Assembly: GCF_030272895.1 (NCBI RefSeq)
Contig: NZ_JALRNF010000016.1
Location: 56,674 to 120,673 of the forward strand
Reading direction: 5' to 3'
From: Pseudomonas sp. BGr12
Lineage (GTDB): Bacteria; Pseudomonadota; Gammaproteobacteria; Pseudomonadales; Pseudomonadaceae
Length of the DNA: 64,000 nucleotides
Shown here: piece by piece, positions 53,887 to 62,945 of the stretch
How the letters are laid out: each line of letters starts with the position of its first letter
Numbering within the stretch: position 1 is the first letter of the stretch
Made by a program: the position numbers and the translations under genes
Notes under the pieces: model-generated
The model's input: the letters and a program-made list of their open reading frames with translations, nothing else
Database searches by the model: none
Told to the model about the DNA's origin: nothing

Positions 53887-54507
53887 ATGAGAGCCGACCT
53901 GGAAATCATCCAAGACTGGATCCCCGCCGGTAGCCGGGTACTCGACCTCGGCTGCGGCAACGGCGAGCTGCTGGCGTCGCTGCGTGACCGCAAGCAAGTC
54001 ACCGGCTACGGCCTGGAGATCGACCCGGACAACATCGCCGAGTGCGTGGCACGCGGCGTCAACGTCATCGAGCAGGACCTGGACAAGGGCCTGGGCAACT
54101 TCGCCAGCAACAGCTTCGACGTGGTGGTCATGACCCAGGCCCTGCAGGCCGTGGAGTACCCCGACCGGATCCTCGACGAAATGCTGCGCGTGGGCCGCCA
54201 GTGCATCATCACCTTCCCCAATTTCGGCCACTGGCGTTGCCGCTGGTACCTCGCGACCAAGGGTCGCATGCCGGTTTCCGACTTCATGCCGTATACCTGG
54301 TACAACACGCCGAACATCCACTTCTGCACCTTCGAAGACTTCGAGGCGCTGTGCAGCGAACGCCGGGCCCAGGTCCTCGACCGCCTGGCAGTCGACCACT
54401 TGCACCGCCACGGGTGGGCGAGCAGGCTATGGCCTAATCTTCTAGGGGAGATCGGCATTTATCGTGTCAACAGCCCCGGCCTTGTGGAACACAAGGTCGC
54501 TGTTTAA
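53887..54507 (+). CDS. metW: Methionine biosynthesis protein MetW
   Basis: The 206-residue protein has a SAM-methyltransferase-like core with VLDLGCGNGELLASL and a conserved ITFPNFGHWRCR. MetW is required with MetX for homoserine acylation in several bacteria. The metX-metW pairing supports the call. Confidence 0.95.
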   Translation: MRADLEIIQDWIPAGSRVLDLGCGNGELLASLRDRKQVTGYGLEIDPDNIAECVARGVNVIEQDLDKGLGNFASNSFDVVVMTQALQAVEYPDRILDEMLRVGRQCIITFPNFGHWRCRWYLATKGRMPVSDFMPYTWYNTPNIHFCTFEDFEALCSERRAQVLDRLAVDHLHRHGWASRLWPNLLGEIGIYRVNSPGLVEHKVAV

Positions 54508-54531
54508 CCCACTCGCTGGAGGAGATCGATC

Positions 54532-54966
54532 ATGCGCCGCTTGTTCAGTTTCTTACTGGTCGCCTGCCTGAGCGCAACGGCACTGGCTGCCGACCCCATC
54601 AAGGGCGAACGCAAGGAAGTCTTCGGTGATGTGACCGTGCACTACAGCACGTTCATTTCCACCTTCCTGCAACCGGATATCGCCAAGTCCGCCGAACTGG
54701 TCCGCAGCAAGAACCAGGGCGTGATCAACATCTCGGTGATGAACGCCGGCAAGCCGTCCATCGCCCAGGTCAGCGGTACCGTCAAAGACCTGACCAGCCA
54801 GTCGGTGCCGCTGAAGTTCAAGCAGATCACCGAACAGGGGGCGATCTACTACATCGCCCAGTACCCGGTCGAGCAGGCCGAAACACGTACGTTCACCATC
54901 AACGTTGAAGCCGCTGGCAAGACCAACAGTTTCAGTTTCAACCAAGAGCTTTTCCCAGGCGAATGA
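54532..54966 (+). CDS. DUF4426 periplasmic protein
   Basis: The 144-residue protein has a signal peptide (cleaved near ALAADPIKG) and a beta-rich mature part typical of DUF4426. Its function is unknown. GGAGG lies 8 bases before the ATG. It sits conserved between metW and rdgB and overlaps rdgB by 4 bases. Confidence 0.88.
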   Translation: MRRLFSFLLVACLSATALAADPIKGERKEVFGDVTVHYSTFISTFLQPDIAKSAELVRSKNQGVINISVMNAGKPSIAQVSGTVKDLTSQSVPLKFKQITEQGAIYYIAQYPVEQAETRTFTINVEAAGKTNSFSFNQELFPGE

Positions 54967-55559
54967 TGAATTTTCAGCAAATCGTATTGGCCAGCCACAA
55001 CGCCGGCAAACTCAAAGAACTCCAGGCCATGCTCGGCGGCACCGTGCGGTTGCGCTCGGTCGGCGAGTTCAGCAGTGTGGAGCCGGAAGAAACCGGCCTG
55101 TCGTTCGTCGAGAACGCCATCCTCAAGGCGCGCAATGCCGCCCGCCTCTCCGGCTTGCCGGCGCTGGCCGATGATTCGGGCCTGGCGGTGGACTTCCTCG
55201 GCGGCGCGCCGGGCATCTACTCGGCGCGCTATGCCGATGGCCAGGGCGATGCGGCCAACAATGCCAAGTTGCTCGATGTTCTCAAGGATGTCCCCGAGGA
55301 GCAACGCGGCGCCCAGTTCGTCTGCGTCCTGGCCCTGGTAAGGCACGCCGACGATCCGCTGCCGATCCTCTGCGAAGGCCTCTGGCACGGTCGCATCCTG
55401 CACCAGGCCAGCGGTGAGCACGGCTTTGGCTACGACCCGCTGTTCTGGGTGCCGGAGCGTGGTTGCTCCAGCGCCGAGCTGACGCCTGCCGACAAGAACC
55501 AGCTCAGCCACCGTGCCCGTGCCATGAGCCTGTTGCGTCAACGTCTGGGCCTGGCATGA
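54963..55559 (+). CDS. rdgB: dITP/XTP pyrophosphatase
   Basis: The 198-residue enzyme has the family motifs [46 protein letters not shown] and [12 protein letters not shown]. It hydrolyses non-canonical purine nucleotides. It overlaps the upstream stop (ATGA) and the start of hemW by 4 bases. Confidence 0.97.
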   Translation: MMNFQQIVLASHNAGKLKELQAMLGGTVRLRSVGEFSSVEPEETGLSFVENAILKARNAARLSGLPALADDSGLAVDFLGGAPGIYSARYADGQGDAANNAKLLDVLKDVPEEQRGAQFVCVLALVRHADDPLPILCEGLWHGRILHQASGEHGFGYDPLFWVPERGCSSAELTPADKNQLSHRARAMSLLRQRLGLA

Positions 55560-56770
55560 CCGATCATTCGCCGGCACAGCCACTGCACTTGGGCGAGGCT
55601 GGCTTTAGCTCCCAGGCACCACGGGTGGCCTTGCCACAGTTGCCGCCCCTGGCGCTGTATATCCATATCCCGTGGTGCGTGCGCAAATGCCCGTACTGCG
55701 ACTTCAACTCCCATGCCGCCACGCCCGAGTTGCCGGAAGAGGCCTACGTCGATGCCTTGTTGGCCGACCTCGACCAGGAACTGGGCGCCGTATATGGCCG
55801 CCCGATCAGTTCGATCTTCTTCGGTGGCGGTACGCCCAGCCTGTTCAGCGCCCCTGCCCTGGGCCGCCTGCTGGCAGGCGTGGAACAGCGTATCCCGTTC
55901 GCCAGCGATATCGAGATCACCCTGGAGGCCAACCCCGGAACCTTCGAGCAGGAGAAATTCAAGGCCTACCGGCGACTGGGTATCAATCGCCTGTCGATCG
56001 GTATCCAGAGCTTCCAGCAGGCCAAGCTCGAAGCCCTGGGACGCATCCACAACGGTGACGAGGCGATTCGCGCCGCCGACATGGCGCGCCAGGCCGGCTT
56101 CGATAACTTCAACCTGGACCTGATGCACGGCCTGCCCGACCAGTCCCTGGACGACGCCCTGGGCGACCTGCGCCAGGCCATCGCCCTGGCGCCGACGCAC
56201 CTGTCCTGGTACCAGCTGACCCTGGAACCGAACACCGTGTTCTGGAACCAGCCGCCCATGCTGCCGGAGGACGACATCCTCTGGGACATCCAGGAGGCCG
56301 GCCAGGCCCTGCTGGCCAGTCACGGCTACAGCCAGTACGAAGTCTCGGCCTACGCCCAGCCCGGCCGTGCCGCCCGGCACAACCTCAACTACTGGAGCTT
56401 TGGTGACTTCATCGGCATCGGTGCCGGTGCCCACGGCAAGCTCAGCCATCCGGACGGGCGCATCCTGCGCACCTGGAAGACCCGCCTGCCCAAGGACTAC
56501 CTGAACCCGGCCAAACCCTTCAAGGCCGGCGAGAAGTTGCTGCCGGTGGACGAACTGCCGTTCGAGTTCCTGATGAACGCCCTGCGCCTGACCCAGGGCG
56601 TGGACGCCGAGCTGTTCAGCCAGCGCACCGGCCTGCCGCTCGAGCACCTCGCCGCAGCCCGCCGCGAGGCCGAACAAAAGGGCCTTTTGCAGGTCGAACC
56701 GACGCGGCTGGTCGCTACCCCGCGCGGCCAGTTGTTCCTCAACGACCTGTTGCAGTATTTCTTGACCTAA
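55556..56770 (+). CDS. hemW: Radical SAM protein HemW
   Basis: The 404-residue protein has the cluster-binding [13 protein letters not shown] (CxxxCxxC), [10 protein letters not shown] and EANPGT. HemW homologues bind haem and are thought to be haem chaperones rather than HemN coproporphyrinogen oxidases. The N-terminal extension before the radical SAM core is about 40 residues. The ATG at 55556 overlaps the rdgB stop. Confidence 0.93.
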   Translation: MTDHSPAQPLHLGEAGFSSQAPRVALPQLPPLALYIHIPWCVRKCPYCDFNSHAATPELPEEAYVDALLADLDQELGAVYGRPISSIFFGGGTPSLFSAPALGRLLAGVEQRIPFASDIEITLEANPGTFEQEKFKAYRRLGINRLSIGIQSFQQAKLEALGRIHNGDEAIRAADMARQAGFDNFNLDLMHGLPDQSLDDALGDLRQAIALAPTHLSWYQLTLEPNTVFWNQPPMLPEDDILWDIQEAGQALLASHGYSQYEVSAYAQPGRAARHNLNYWSFGDFIGIGAGAHGKLSHPDGRILRTWKTRLPKDYLNPAKPFKAGEKLLPVDELPFEFLMNALRLTQGVDAELFSQRTGLPLEHLAAARREAEQKGLLQVEPTRLVATPRGQLFLNDLLQYFLT

Positions 56771-56779
56771 GGATTGCGA

Positions 56780-57103
56780 ATGGACCTGGTACTCGACCTA
56801 CTCTCGACCGTTTCCCGCTGGAGTCGTGGCAACCTGTCGGAGATCTCGCTGGCGCTTGTAGGCTGTTTGCTAGTGCTCTTTGGTACCGACATCAAAGGCT
56901 GGGTGGAACAGCGCCTGGGCGGCCTGGCAGGCGCCTTGCGCGTGCCGTTCATGGCCCTGTTGGTGATGATCGGCAGTGGTGCGGCGCTGATCTATGCCAC
57001 GCCCTGGGTGGTGAAAGGCCTGGCGCAGTTCAACAACTATGCGTTGGCGCCGGTGTTGCTGATTGTGCTGGTACTGATCGGCGTGGTTGCCGACCGTCGC
57101 TAA
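56780..57103 (+). CDS. DUF3392 membrane protein
   Basis: The 107-residue protein has three predicted membrane helices (about 22-42, 56-75 and 85-103). It matches the DUF3392 family found after hemW in pseudomonads. Function unknown. The ATG at 56780 is preferred over a TTG two codons upstream. Confidence 0.82.
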   Translation: MDLVLDLLSTVSRWSRGNLSEISLALVGCLLVLFGTDIKGWVEQRLGGLAGALRVPFMALLVMIGSGAALIYATPWVVKGLAQFNNYALAPVLLIVLVLIGVVADRR

Positions 57104-57108
57104 AACGC

Positions 57109-57166
57109 ATCGCGGGGCAAGCCCGCTCCTACACAGATCGCCTGTAGGAGCGGGCTTGCCCCGCGA
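57109..57166. repeat. REP palindrome (paired)
   Basis: Two inverted 25-base arms (ATCGCGGGGCAAGCCCGCTC and complement) with an 8-base loop lie between the DUF3392 gene and trmB. Confidence 0.93.
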
Positions 57167-57171
57167 TCGGG

Positions 57172-57894
57172 TTACGCCAGTTTTTCGAACTTCAAATCCC
57201 ACACCCCATGCCCAAGTCGCTCGCCACGGCGTTCGAACTTGGTGATCGGGCGCTCGGCCGGACGCTCCACGCACTTGCCGTCGGCGGCCAGGTTGCGGTA
57301 ACCCGGCGCCACATTCATCACTTCCAGCATGTGCTCGGCATAGGGTTCCCAGTCGGTGGCCATGTGGAACACACCACCGACCTTGAGCTTGCGACGCACC
57401 AGCTCGGCGAACTCGGGCTGGACGATGCGGCGCTTGTGGTGACGGCTCTTGTGCCACGGATCGGGGAAGAACAGCATGAGGCGGTCGAGGCTGTTGTCAG
57501 CCACGCACTTGTTCAGCACTTCGATTGCATCGCAGTCGTACACCCGCAGGTTCTTCAGGCCCTGGGTCAGCACGCCGTTGAGCAGCGCGCCGACACCCGG
57601 ACGGTGCACTTCGACACCGATGAAGTCCTGCTCCGGGGCGGCAGCAGCCATTTCCAGCAGGGAATGGCCCATGCCGAAACCGATCTCCAGGGTACGCGGC
57701 GCCGAACGGCCGAACACCTGGTCGTAGTCCACGGTGCTCTCGGCCAGTGGCAGGATGAACAGCGGCCCACCCTGTTCCAGGCCACGTTGCTGGCCTTCGG
57801 TCATGCGCCCGGCGCGCATCACGAAACTCTTGATGCGGCGGTGTTGGCGCTCTTCGCCTTCGGTGGAGATCGGCGTTTCTTGCGATTCAGTCAT
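57172..57894 (-). CDS. trmB: tRNA (guanine-N7)-methyltransferase
   Basis: The 240-residue enzyme has the SAM motif [14 protein letters not shown] and the tRNA-binding [14 protein letters not shown], characteristic of TrmB. It methylates G46 of tRNA. It follows thiG by 9 bases on the same strand. Confidence 0.96.
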   Translation of the reverse strand: MTESQETPISTEGEERQHRRIKSFVMRAGRMTEGQQRGLEQGGPLFILPLAESTVDYDQVFGRSAPRTLEIGFGMGHSLLEMAAAAPEQDFIGVEVHRPGVGALLNGVLTQGLKNLRVYDCDAIEVLNKCVADNSLDRLMLFFPDPWHKSRHHKRRIVQPEFAELVRRKLKVGGVFHMATDWEPYAEHMLEVMNVAPGYRNLAADGKCVERPAERPITKFERRGERLGHGVWDLKFEKLA

Positions 57895-57903
57895 CAGGTG
57901 CTC

Positions 57904-58698
57904 TTACTTGATCAGACCAGTCAGCGGCGACGAGGCGCTGGCATAGAGTTTTTTCGGCATGCGTCCGGCCAGGTAGGCCAGGCGGCCGGCGACGATTGCG
58001 TGTTTCATGGCTTCGGCCATCATGACCGGCTGCTGGGCATCGGCAATCGCCGAGTTCATCAGCACCGCCTCACAGCCCAGTTCCATGGCGATGGTGGCAT
58101 CCGAAGCGGTACCCACACCGGCATCGACCAGCACAGGCACTTTCGATTCTTCGAGGATGATCTGCAGGTTGTACGGGTTGCAGATGCCAAGACCGGTGCC
58201 GATCAGGCCGGCCAGCGGCATGACCGCGATGCAACCGGCTTCGGCCAGTTGGCGGGCGATGATCGGGTCGTCGCTGGTGTAGACCATCACGTCGAAACCG
58301 TCCTTGACCAGCACTTCGGCGGCCTTGAGGGTTTCGATCACGTTGGGGAACAGGGTTTTCTGGTCGGCCAGGACTTCCAGCTTGACCAGGTTGTGACCAT
58401 CGAGCAGCTCACGGGCCAGGCGGCAGGTGCGCACGGCTTCGACCGCGTCATAGCAGCCGGCGGTGTTCGGCAGGATGGTGTAGCGATCCGGCGGCAGCAC
58501 ATCGAGCAGGTTCGGCTCGCCCGGGTTCTGGCCGATGTTGGTGCGGCGCACGGCGACGGTGACGATCTCGGCACCCGAAGCCTCGATGGCCAGGCGGGTT
58601 TCTTCCATGTCACGGTACTTGCCGGTGCCGACCAGCAGGCGCGACTGGAAGGTACGGCCGGCCAGGGTGAAGGGCTTGTCACTGCGAAGGTTGCTCAT
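57904..58698 (-). CDS. thiG: Thiazole synthase
   Basis: The 264-residue TIM-barrel protein has the Schiff-base lysine region [11 protein letters not shown] and [13 protein letters not shown]. It builds the thiazole phosphate of thiamine using sulfur from ThiS thiocarboxylate. The ATG at 58698 ([10 protein letters not shown]) is the family start. Part of thiS-thiG-trmB. Confidence 0.96.
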   Translation of the reverse strand: MSNLRSDKPFTLAGRTFQSRLLVGTGKYRDMEETRLAIEASGAEIVTVAVRRTNIGQNPGEPNLLDVLPPDRYTILPNTAGCYDAVEAVRTCRLARELLDGHNLVKLEVLADQKTLFPNVIETLKAAEVLVKDGFDVMVYTSDDPIIARQLAEAGCIAVMPLAGLIGTGLGICNPYNLQIILEESKVPVLVDAGVGTASDATIAMELGCEAVLMNSAIADAQQPVMMAEAMKHAIVAGRLAYLAGRMPKKLYASASSPLTGLIK

Positions 58699-58746
58699 CG
58701 GAAATCCTCTGAAAGGTTGAGGGACTTGCAAGGTGTTCCTGTGGCC

Positions 58747-58947
58747 CTAGCCGCCGCCGATGGCATGCACGACTTCGACCTGGTCGCCTTCACGCAGCAC
58801 GGTGGCTGCATGCTGGCTACGTGGCACGATATCCAGGTTGAGCTCTACCGCGACACGACGCCCGACAAGGTCCAGGCGGGTCAGCAGGGCCTCGACGCTT
58901 TCGCTGTCGGGCAACTCGAAGGGTTCACCGTTCAATAGAATGCGCAT
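58747..58947 (-). CDS. thiS: Sulfur carrier protein ThiS
   Basis: The 66-residue ubiquitin-like protein starts MRILLNGEPFELPD and ends in AIGGG, with the C-terminal Gly-Gly that is thiocarboxylated. An ATG at 58962 would add five residues; the shorter start fits the family. It lies 48 bases upstream of thiG. Confidence 0.95.
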   Translation of the reverse strand: MRILLNGEPFELPDSESVEALLTRLDLVGRRVAVELNLDIVPRSQHAATVLREGDQVEVVHAIGGG

Positions 58948-58979
58948 GCGCACGGCCACCATTGTTTTTAGGGGCCAGC

Positions 58980-59009
58980 ATTCTAGCCCCGATCAGGCGC
59001 CGCGACCAA
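58980..59009 (-). promoter_or_regulatory. Candidate thiS-thiG-trmB promoter
   Basis: On the minus strand TTGGTC (59009-59004) and TAGAAT (58985-58980) are 18 bases apart, placing a start near 58973. GGGGC/GCCCC can pair across the -10 region. No TPP riboswitch-like structure fits in the short leader. Confidence 0.5.
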
Positions 59010-59048
59010 GGCCAAGCAACACCATTCGTCTCGATTCGGACCGCCGAG

Positions 59049-59420
59049 TCAACCCAGGCGCCAGGCGGCAAGGCCCAGGCACAGCCAGCCGCCGAGGAAC
59101 GCCAGGCCACCGATCGGGGTAATGATGCCCAGCTTGCCGATGCTGCTGAGGGTCAACAGGTACAGGCTGCCAGAGAACAGCACGATGCCCAGGGCGAACA
59201 GACCGCCGGCCCATCCGACCAGGCGCCCGGGCAGCTGGCTGGCCAGCACGGCCACGCCCAGCAGGGCCAGGGCGTGGACCAGTTGATAGGTGACACCAGT
59301 CTGGAAAATCGCCAGGTACTCGCTGCTCAAGCGCCCCTTGAGGCCATGGGCGGCGAAGGCGCCCAGAGCGACACCGGTAAAGCCGAAGAAAGCGGCGAGC
59401 ATCAGGAAGCTGCGAAGCAT
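59049..59420 (-). CDS. DUF423 membrane protein (YgdD-like)
   Basis: The 123-residue protein has four predicted helices and the family motif GFTGVALGAFAAHGLKGRL at the N-terminus. Function unknown. It lies divergent from mtgA, 65 bases apart. Confidence 0.9.
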   Translation of the reverse strand: MLRSFLMLAAFFGFTGVALGAFAAHGLKGRLSSEYLAIFQTGVTYQLVHALALLGVAVLASQLPGRLVGWAGGLFALGIVLFSGSLYLLTLSSIGKLGIITPIGGLAFLGGWLCLGLAAWRLG

Positions 59421-59446
59421 GGGGACAACTCCGTGTAGGGGGCCTG

Positions 59447-59452
59447 TATAAT
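59447..59452 (+). promoter_or_regulatory. -10 element of the mtgA promoter
   Basis: TATAAT preceded by CTG lies 34 bases before the mtgA ATG in the divergent gap. The -35 region (GACAAC at 59424) is weak. Confidence 0.4.
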
Positions 59453-59485
59453 GGCCCGCTCATTCGGTTCGGCCAAGCCATCTCT

Positions 59486-60208
59486 ATGCTGTCATCCCTG
59501 ATCCGCCGCCTCACCCGCGCCCTGCTCTGGTTTGCCGTCGGCAGCGTATTGCTGGTCCTGCTGTTTCGCTGGGTACCGCCGCCCGGCACGACGCTGATGG
59601 TCGAACGCAAGGTCGAGTCCTGGTTCAACGGCGAGCCCATTGACCTGCAACGTGACTGGGAGCCCTGGGAGCGCATTTCCGATGAGCTCAAGGTGGCGGT
59701 GATTGCCGGCGAAGACCAGAAATTCGCCAATCACTGGGGCTTTGACTTCAATGCCATCCAGGCCGCCCTGGCCCACAACGAGCGCGGCGGCAGGCTGCGC
59801 GGCGCCAGCACCCTGAGCCAGCAAGTAGCCAAGAACCAGTTCCTCTGGTCCGGCCGCAGCTGGCTGCGCAAGGGGCTGGAAGCCTGGTTTACCGCCTTGA
59901 TCGAAGTGCTCTGGTCCAAGGAGCGGATTCTTGAGGTCTACCTCAACAGCGCCGAATGGGGTGAAGGCGTGTTCGGCGCGCAGGCCGCGGCGCGGCATCA
60001 CTTCGGCGTCGATGCCAGCCAGCTGTCGCGCCAGCAGGCCAGCCTGCTCGCAGCGGTGCTGCCCAGCCCGTTGAACTGGAGCGCCAGCCGGCCCAGCAGC
60101 TATGTAGCGCGACGTGCCGGCTGGATTCGCCAGCAGATGCGTCAGTTGGGCGGTAGTGATTACCTGGTTCAGTTGGACGGCACGCGCAGCGCGCCCTGGA
60201 ACCAATAA
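59486..60208 (+). CDS. mtgA: Monofunctional peptidoglycan glycosyltransferase
   Basis: The 240-residue protein has one membrane anchor (about 10-30) and a GT51 domain with AGEDQKFANHWGFD, GASTLSQQVAKNQFLW and EVYLNSAEWGEGVFG. It has no transpeptidase domain. It polymerises lipid II, complementing ponA elsewhere in the window. Confidence 0.96.
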   Translation: MLSSLIRRLTRALLWFAVGSVLLVLLFRWVPPPGTTLMVERKVESWFNGEPIDLQRDWEPWERISDELKVAVIAGEDQKFANHWGFDFNAIQAALAHNERGGRLRGASTLSQQVAKNQFLWSGRSWLRKGLEAWFTALIEVLWSKERILEVYLNSAEWGEGVFGAQAAARHHFGVDASQLSRQQASLLAAVLPSPLNWSASRPSSYVARRAGWIRQQMRQLGGSDYLVQLDGTRSAPWNQ

Positions 60209-60211
60209 AAA

Positions 60212-60270
60212 ATCGCGGGGCAAGCCCGCTCCCACAGTAGTGCGCTGTGGGAGCGGGCTTGCCCCGCGAT
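60212..60270. repeat. REP palindrome (paired)
   Basis: 26-base inverted arms (ATCGCGGGGCAAGCCCGCTC and complement) with a 7-base loop lie between convergent mtgA and rpoH. Confidence 0.93.
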
Positions 60271-60280
60271 GTTGTCAGAC

Positions 60281-61135
60281 TCAGATCGCGATAAGGGCCT
60301 TGACCTTGTTCATCGCGTTCTTCTCCAACTGACGGATCCGCTCTGCGGACACGCTGTATTTCTCGGCCAGGTCATGCAAGGTGGCCTTTTCCTCGGCCAG
60401 CCAGCGCTGGTAGAGGATGTCGCGGCTACGGTCGTCCAGGCCCTGCAAGGCGTCGTGCAGGTTGCTGGTGGAGTTGTCGCTCCAGTCGGCATCCTCCAGT
60501 TGACGGGCCGGGTCGTAGCGGTGGTCTTCCAGGTAGTTGGCCGGCGACTGGAACGCACTGTCGTCGTCGGCTTCCGACGCCGGGTCGAAGGCCATGTCCT
60601 GACCGGTCAGGCGGCTCTCCATCTCGCGTACTTCACGTGGCTCGACACCCAGGCTCTCGGCGACACGATGAACTTCATCGTTGTTCAGCCAGGCCAGGCG
60701 CTTCTTCTGGCTGCGCAGGTTGAAGAACAGCTTGCGCTGGGCCTTGGTGGTCGCGACCTTGACGATACGCCAGTTGCGCAGGATGAACTCGTGGATCTCG
60801 GCCTTGATCCAGTGCACGGCAAAGGACACCAGGCGCACGCCCATTTCCGGGTTGAAGCGCTTGACCGCCTTCATCAGGCCGACGTTGCCTTCCTGGATCA
60901 GGTCGGCCTGGGCCAGCCCGTAGCCGGAATAGCTGCGGGCGATATGTACGACAAAGCGCAGGTGGGCAAGCACCATCTGCCGAGCTGCCTCAAGATCCTG
61001 CTCATAGTAGAGACTCTCGGCCAGTTCACGCTCCTGCTCCGGCGTCAGCAAGGGAATGCTGTTGACCGTGTGCACGTAGGCTTCCAGGTTGGCACCGGGA
61101 ACCAGGGCATAGGCAGGCTGCAACGAAGTGGTCAT
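60281..61135 (-). CDS. rpoH: Heat-shock sigma factor RpoH (sigma-32)
   Basis: The 284-residue sigma factor has region 2 ([24 protein letters not shown], [15 protein letters not shown]), the RpoH box QRKLFFNLR unique to sigma-32, and a region 4 helix-turn-helix near the end ([17 protein letters not shown]). The ATG at 61135 ([11 protein letters not shown]) follows GGAGG by 9 bases. It is downstream of ftsX, the conserved ftsYEX-rpoH order. Confidence 0.97.
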   Translation of the reverse strand: MTTSLQPAYALVPGANLEAYVHTVNSIPLLTPEQERELAESLYYEQDLEAARQMVLAHLRFVVHIARSYSGYGLAQADLIQEGNVGLMKAVKRFNPEMGVRLVSFAVHWIKAEIHEFILRNWRIVKVATTKAQRKLFFNLRSQKKRLAWLNNDEVHRVAESLGVEPREVREMESRLTGQDMAFDPASEADDDSAFQSPANYLEDHRYDPARQLEDADWSDNSTSNLHDALQGLDDRSRDILYQRWLAEEKATLHDLAEKYSVSAERIRQLEKNAMNKVKALIAI

Positions 61136-61184
61136 ACGAAAAAACCTCCGACTCACTAAACTCGTGCCCGTAGGCACTGCCAAC

Positions 61185-61211
61185 ATTGACCGGGAACCGC
61201 GAAACAAGTTC
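61185..61211 (-). promoter_or_regulatory. Candidate sigma-E/AlgU-type promoter of rpoH
   Basis: On the minus strand GGGAACTT (with GAACTT at 61211-61206) is followed 16 bases later by TCAAT (61189-61185). This fits the extracytoplasmic sigma-E/AlgU consensus (GAACTT, then TCTGA/TCAAA-type). The predicted start would leave a leader of about 40 bases before rpoH. Confidence 0.55.
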
Positions 61212-61248
61212 CCTAAAAATGAAAAGAGTCAATACCAGCAAAAAGACA

Positions 61249-62277
61249 CTATCGCGGTGCAAGCTCGCTCAAGTGGCGGGCGACCGCAATCCAAGCACCG
61301 ATATACCCTAACAGTACCGCCCCAAGCAAGAGCGACAGACCATCGGCAGCCGGCACGCCAGCCAGGGCAAAATCACTGCCGTACAGGCCGGAAAGCCCGA
61401 TAACCGCGTCGTTCAGCCAGTCAAGGCCAAATGCCAGCACCCCCCAGGCCAAGACCCCGGCCCCCAGGCCGTACAAGGCGCCCATGTACAGGAAAGGTCG
61501 GCGAACGTAGCTGTCTGTGCCGCCAACGAGCTTGATCACCTCGATCTCGGTACGGCGGTTCTCGATGTGCAGGCGAATTGTGTTACCAATTACCAAAAGC
61601 AGCGCCGAAACCAGCAGGACGGTCAGGCCGAAGACGAAGCGGTCGCCCAGCTTGAGGATCGCCGCCAAGCGCTCGACCCACACCAGGTCCAGCTGTGCCA
61701 CATCCACCTTGGGCAGCTCCGAGAGGCGCTGGCGCAAGGCTTCGAGGGCCGGCTTGTCGACTTCCGCCGGGGTCACTACGACCACACCGGGCAGCGGGTT
61801 CTCCGGCAGCTCACGCAGCGCATCACCCAGCCCGGACTGCTGCTGGAACTCCTCCAGCGCCTTCTCGCGACTGACATACTCGGCCTCGGCCACGCCCGGC
61901 AGACCCTTGATCTGCTCGCGCAGGGCTTCACCGTCACGGCTGTTGGCATCGAGCTTGAGGTACAGGGAAATCTGCGCCGCACGCTGCCAGGAACCGCCCA
62001 GGCGCTCGACGTTGCTCAGCAACAGCGACAGGCCCATGGGCAGGCTCAGGGCCACGGCCATCACCAGGCAGGTGAAAAAGCTGCCGATCGGTTGCTTGCC
62101 CAGGCGCCGCAGGCTGTCGACCAGGCTCGAACGGTGGCTTTCCAGCCAGGCGTGCAACAGGGTGCGGAAATCCGGGCCATCGTCGTCATGGCCGCCGCGC
62201 TTGTTCTTTTCCGGTTGAGACTCGGCGGCCTTGGGCGCTACCCGCTCGGAAACCTTGGGACTACGTGTCGCACTCAT
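61249..62277 (-). CDS. ftsX: Cell division protein FtsX
   Basis: The 342-residue protein has a cytoplasmic N-terminus, four membrane helices (about 71-92, 213-235, 268-288 and 308-330) and a periplasmic domain between the first two. It works with FtsE to control septal peptidoglycan hydrolases. It overlaps ftsE by 4 bases. The last codons and stop overlap a REP-like sequence (see findings). Confidence 0.93.
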   Translation of the reverse strand: MSATRSPKVSERVAPKAAESQPEKNKRGGHDDDGPDFRTLLHAWLESHRSSLVDSLRRLGKQPIGSFFTCLVMAVALSLPMGLSLLLSNVERLGGSWQRAAQISLYLKLDANSRDGEALREQIKGLPGVAEAEYVSREKALEEFQQQSGLGDALRELPENPLPGVVVVTPAEVDKPALEALRQRLSELPKVDVAQLDLVWVERLAAILKLGDRFVFGLTVLLVSALLLVIGNTIRLHIENRRTEIEVIKLVGGTDSYVRRPFLYMGALYGLGAGVLAWGVLAFGLDWLNDAVIGLSGLYGSDFALAGVPAADGLSLLLGAVLLGYIGAWIAVARHLSELAPR

Positions 62278-62945
62278 TGCCCGGCCTCCCCGTCGCCGAT
62301 CAAGCGGCCGCGCTGCAGGGTCAGCATGCGATGGCGCATGCGCGCAATCAGCGCCAGGTCGTGGCTGGCGATCAGCACGCTGGTGCCCAGGCGGTTGATA
62401 TCTTCGAAAACACCCATGATCTCCGCGGCCAGGCGCGGGTCGAGGTTACCGGTGGGTTCGTCCGCCAGCAGCAAGGCCGGGCGGTGGACGATGGCGCGGG
62501 CAATGCCCACGCGCTGTTGCTGGCCGGTGGACAGGTCGCCGGGAAACAGCTCGGCCTTGTCCGACAGGGCCACGCGCTCGAGCGCCGAGTCGACCCGCTT
62601 GGCCACTTCAGCCTTGGACAGGCCGAGGATCTGCAGCGGTAGGGCGACGTTGTTGAATACGGTGCGGTCGAACAGCAGCTGGTGGTTCTGGAACACTACG
62701 CCGATCTGCCGGCGCAGGAACGGGATCTGCGCGTTGCTGATCTGGCCCAGGTCTTGCCCGGCCAGCAGCAGCTTGCCGCTGGTAGGGCGTTCCATGGCCA
62801 GCAGCAGGCGCAGCAAGGTGCTCTTGCCGGCGCCGGAGTGGCCGGTGACGAACAGGAATTCACCCCGACGCACCCGAAAACTCAACTCATGCAGGCCTAC
62901 GTGGCCATTGGGGTAGCGCTTGGCGACCTGTTCGAATCGAATCAT
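62274..62945 (-). CDS. ftsE: Cell division ATP-binding protein FtsE
   Basis: The 223-residue ABC ATPase has Walker A GHSGAGKST, signature LSTGQQQRVGIARA and Walker B ALLLADEPTGNLD. It overlaps ftsY and ftsX by 4 bases each, so the three are coupled. Confidence 0.97.
   Translation of the reverse strand: MIRFEQVAKRYPNGHVGLHELSFRVRRGEFLFVTGHSGAGKSTLLRLLLAMERPTSGKLLLAGQDLGQISNAQIPFLRRQIGVVFQNHQLLFDRTVFNNVALPLQILGLSKAEVAKRVDSALERVALSDKAELFPGDLSTGQQQRVGIARAIVHRPALLLADEPTGNLDPRLAAEIMGVFEDINRLGTSVLIASHDLALIARMRHRMLTLQRGRLIGDGEAGQ

Noticed and set aside
58971..58990. GGGGC/GCCCC hairpin as a TPP riboswitch or terminator
   Set aside because: The stem is only 5 bases, lacks a T-run in either useful direction, and overlaps the predicted -10 element.
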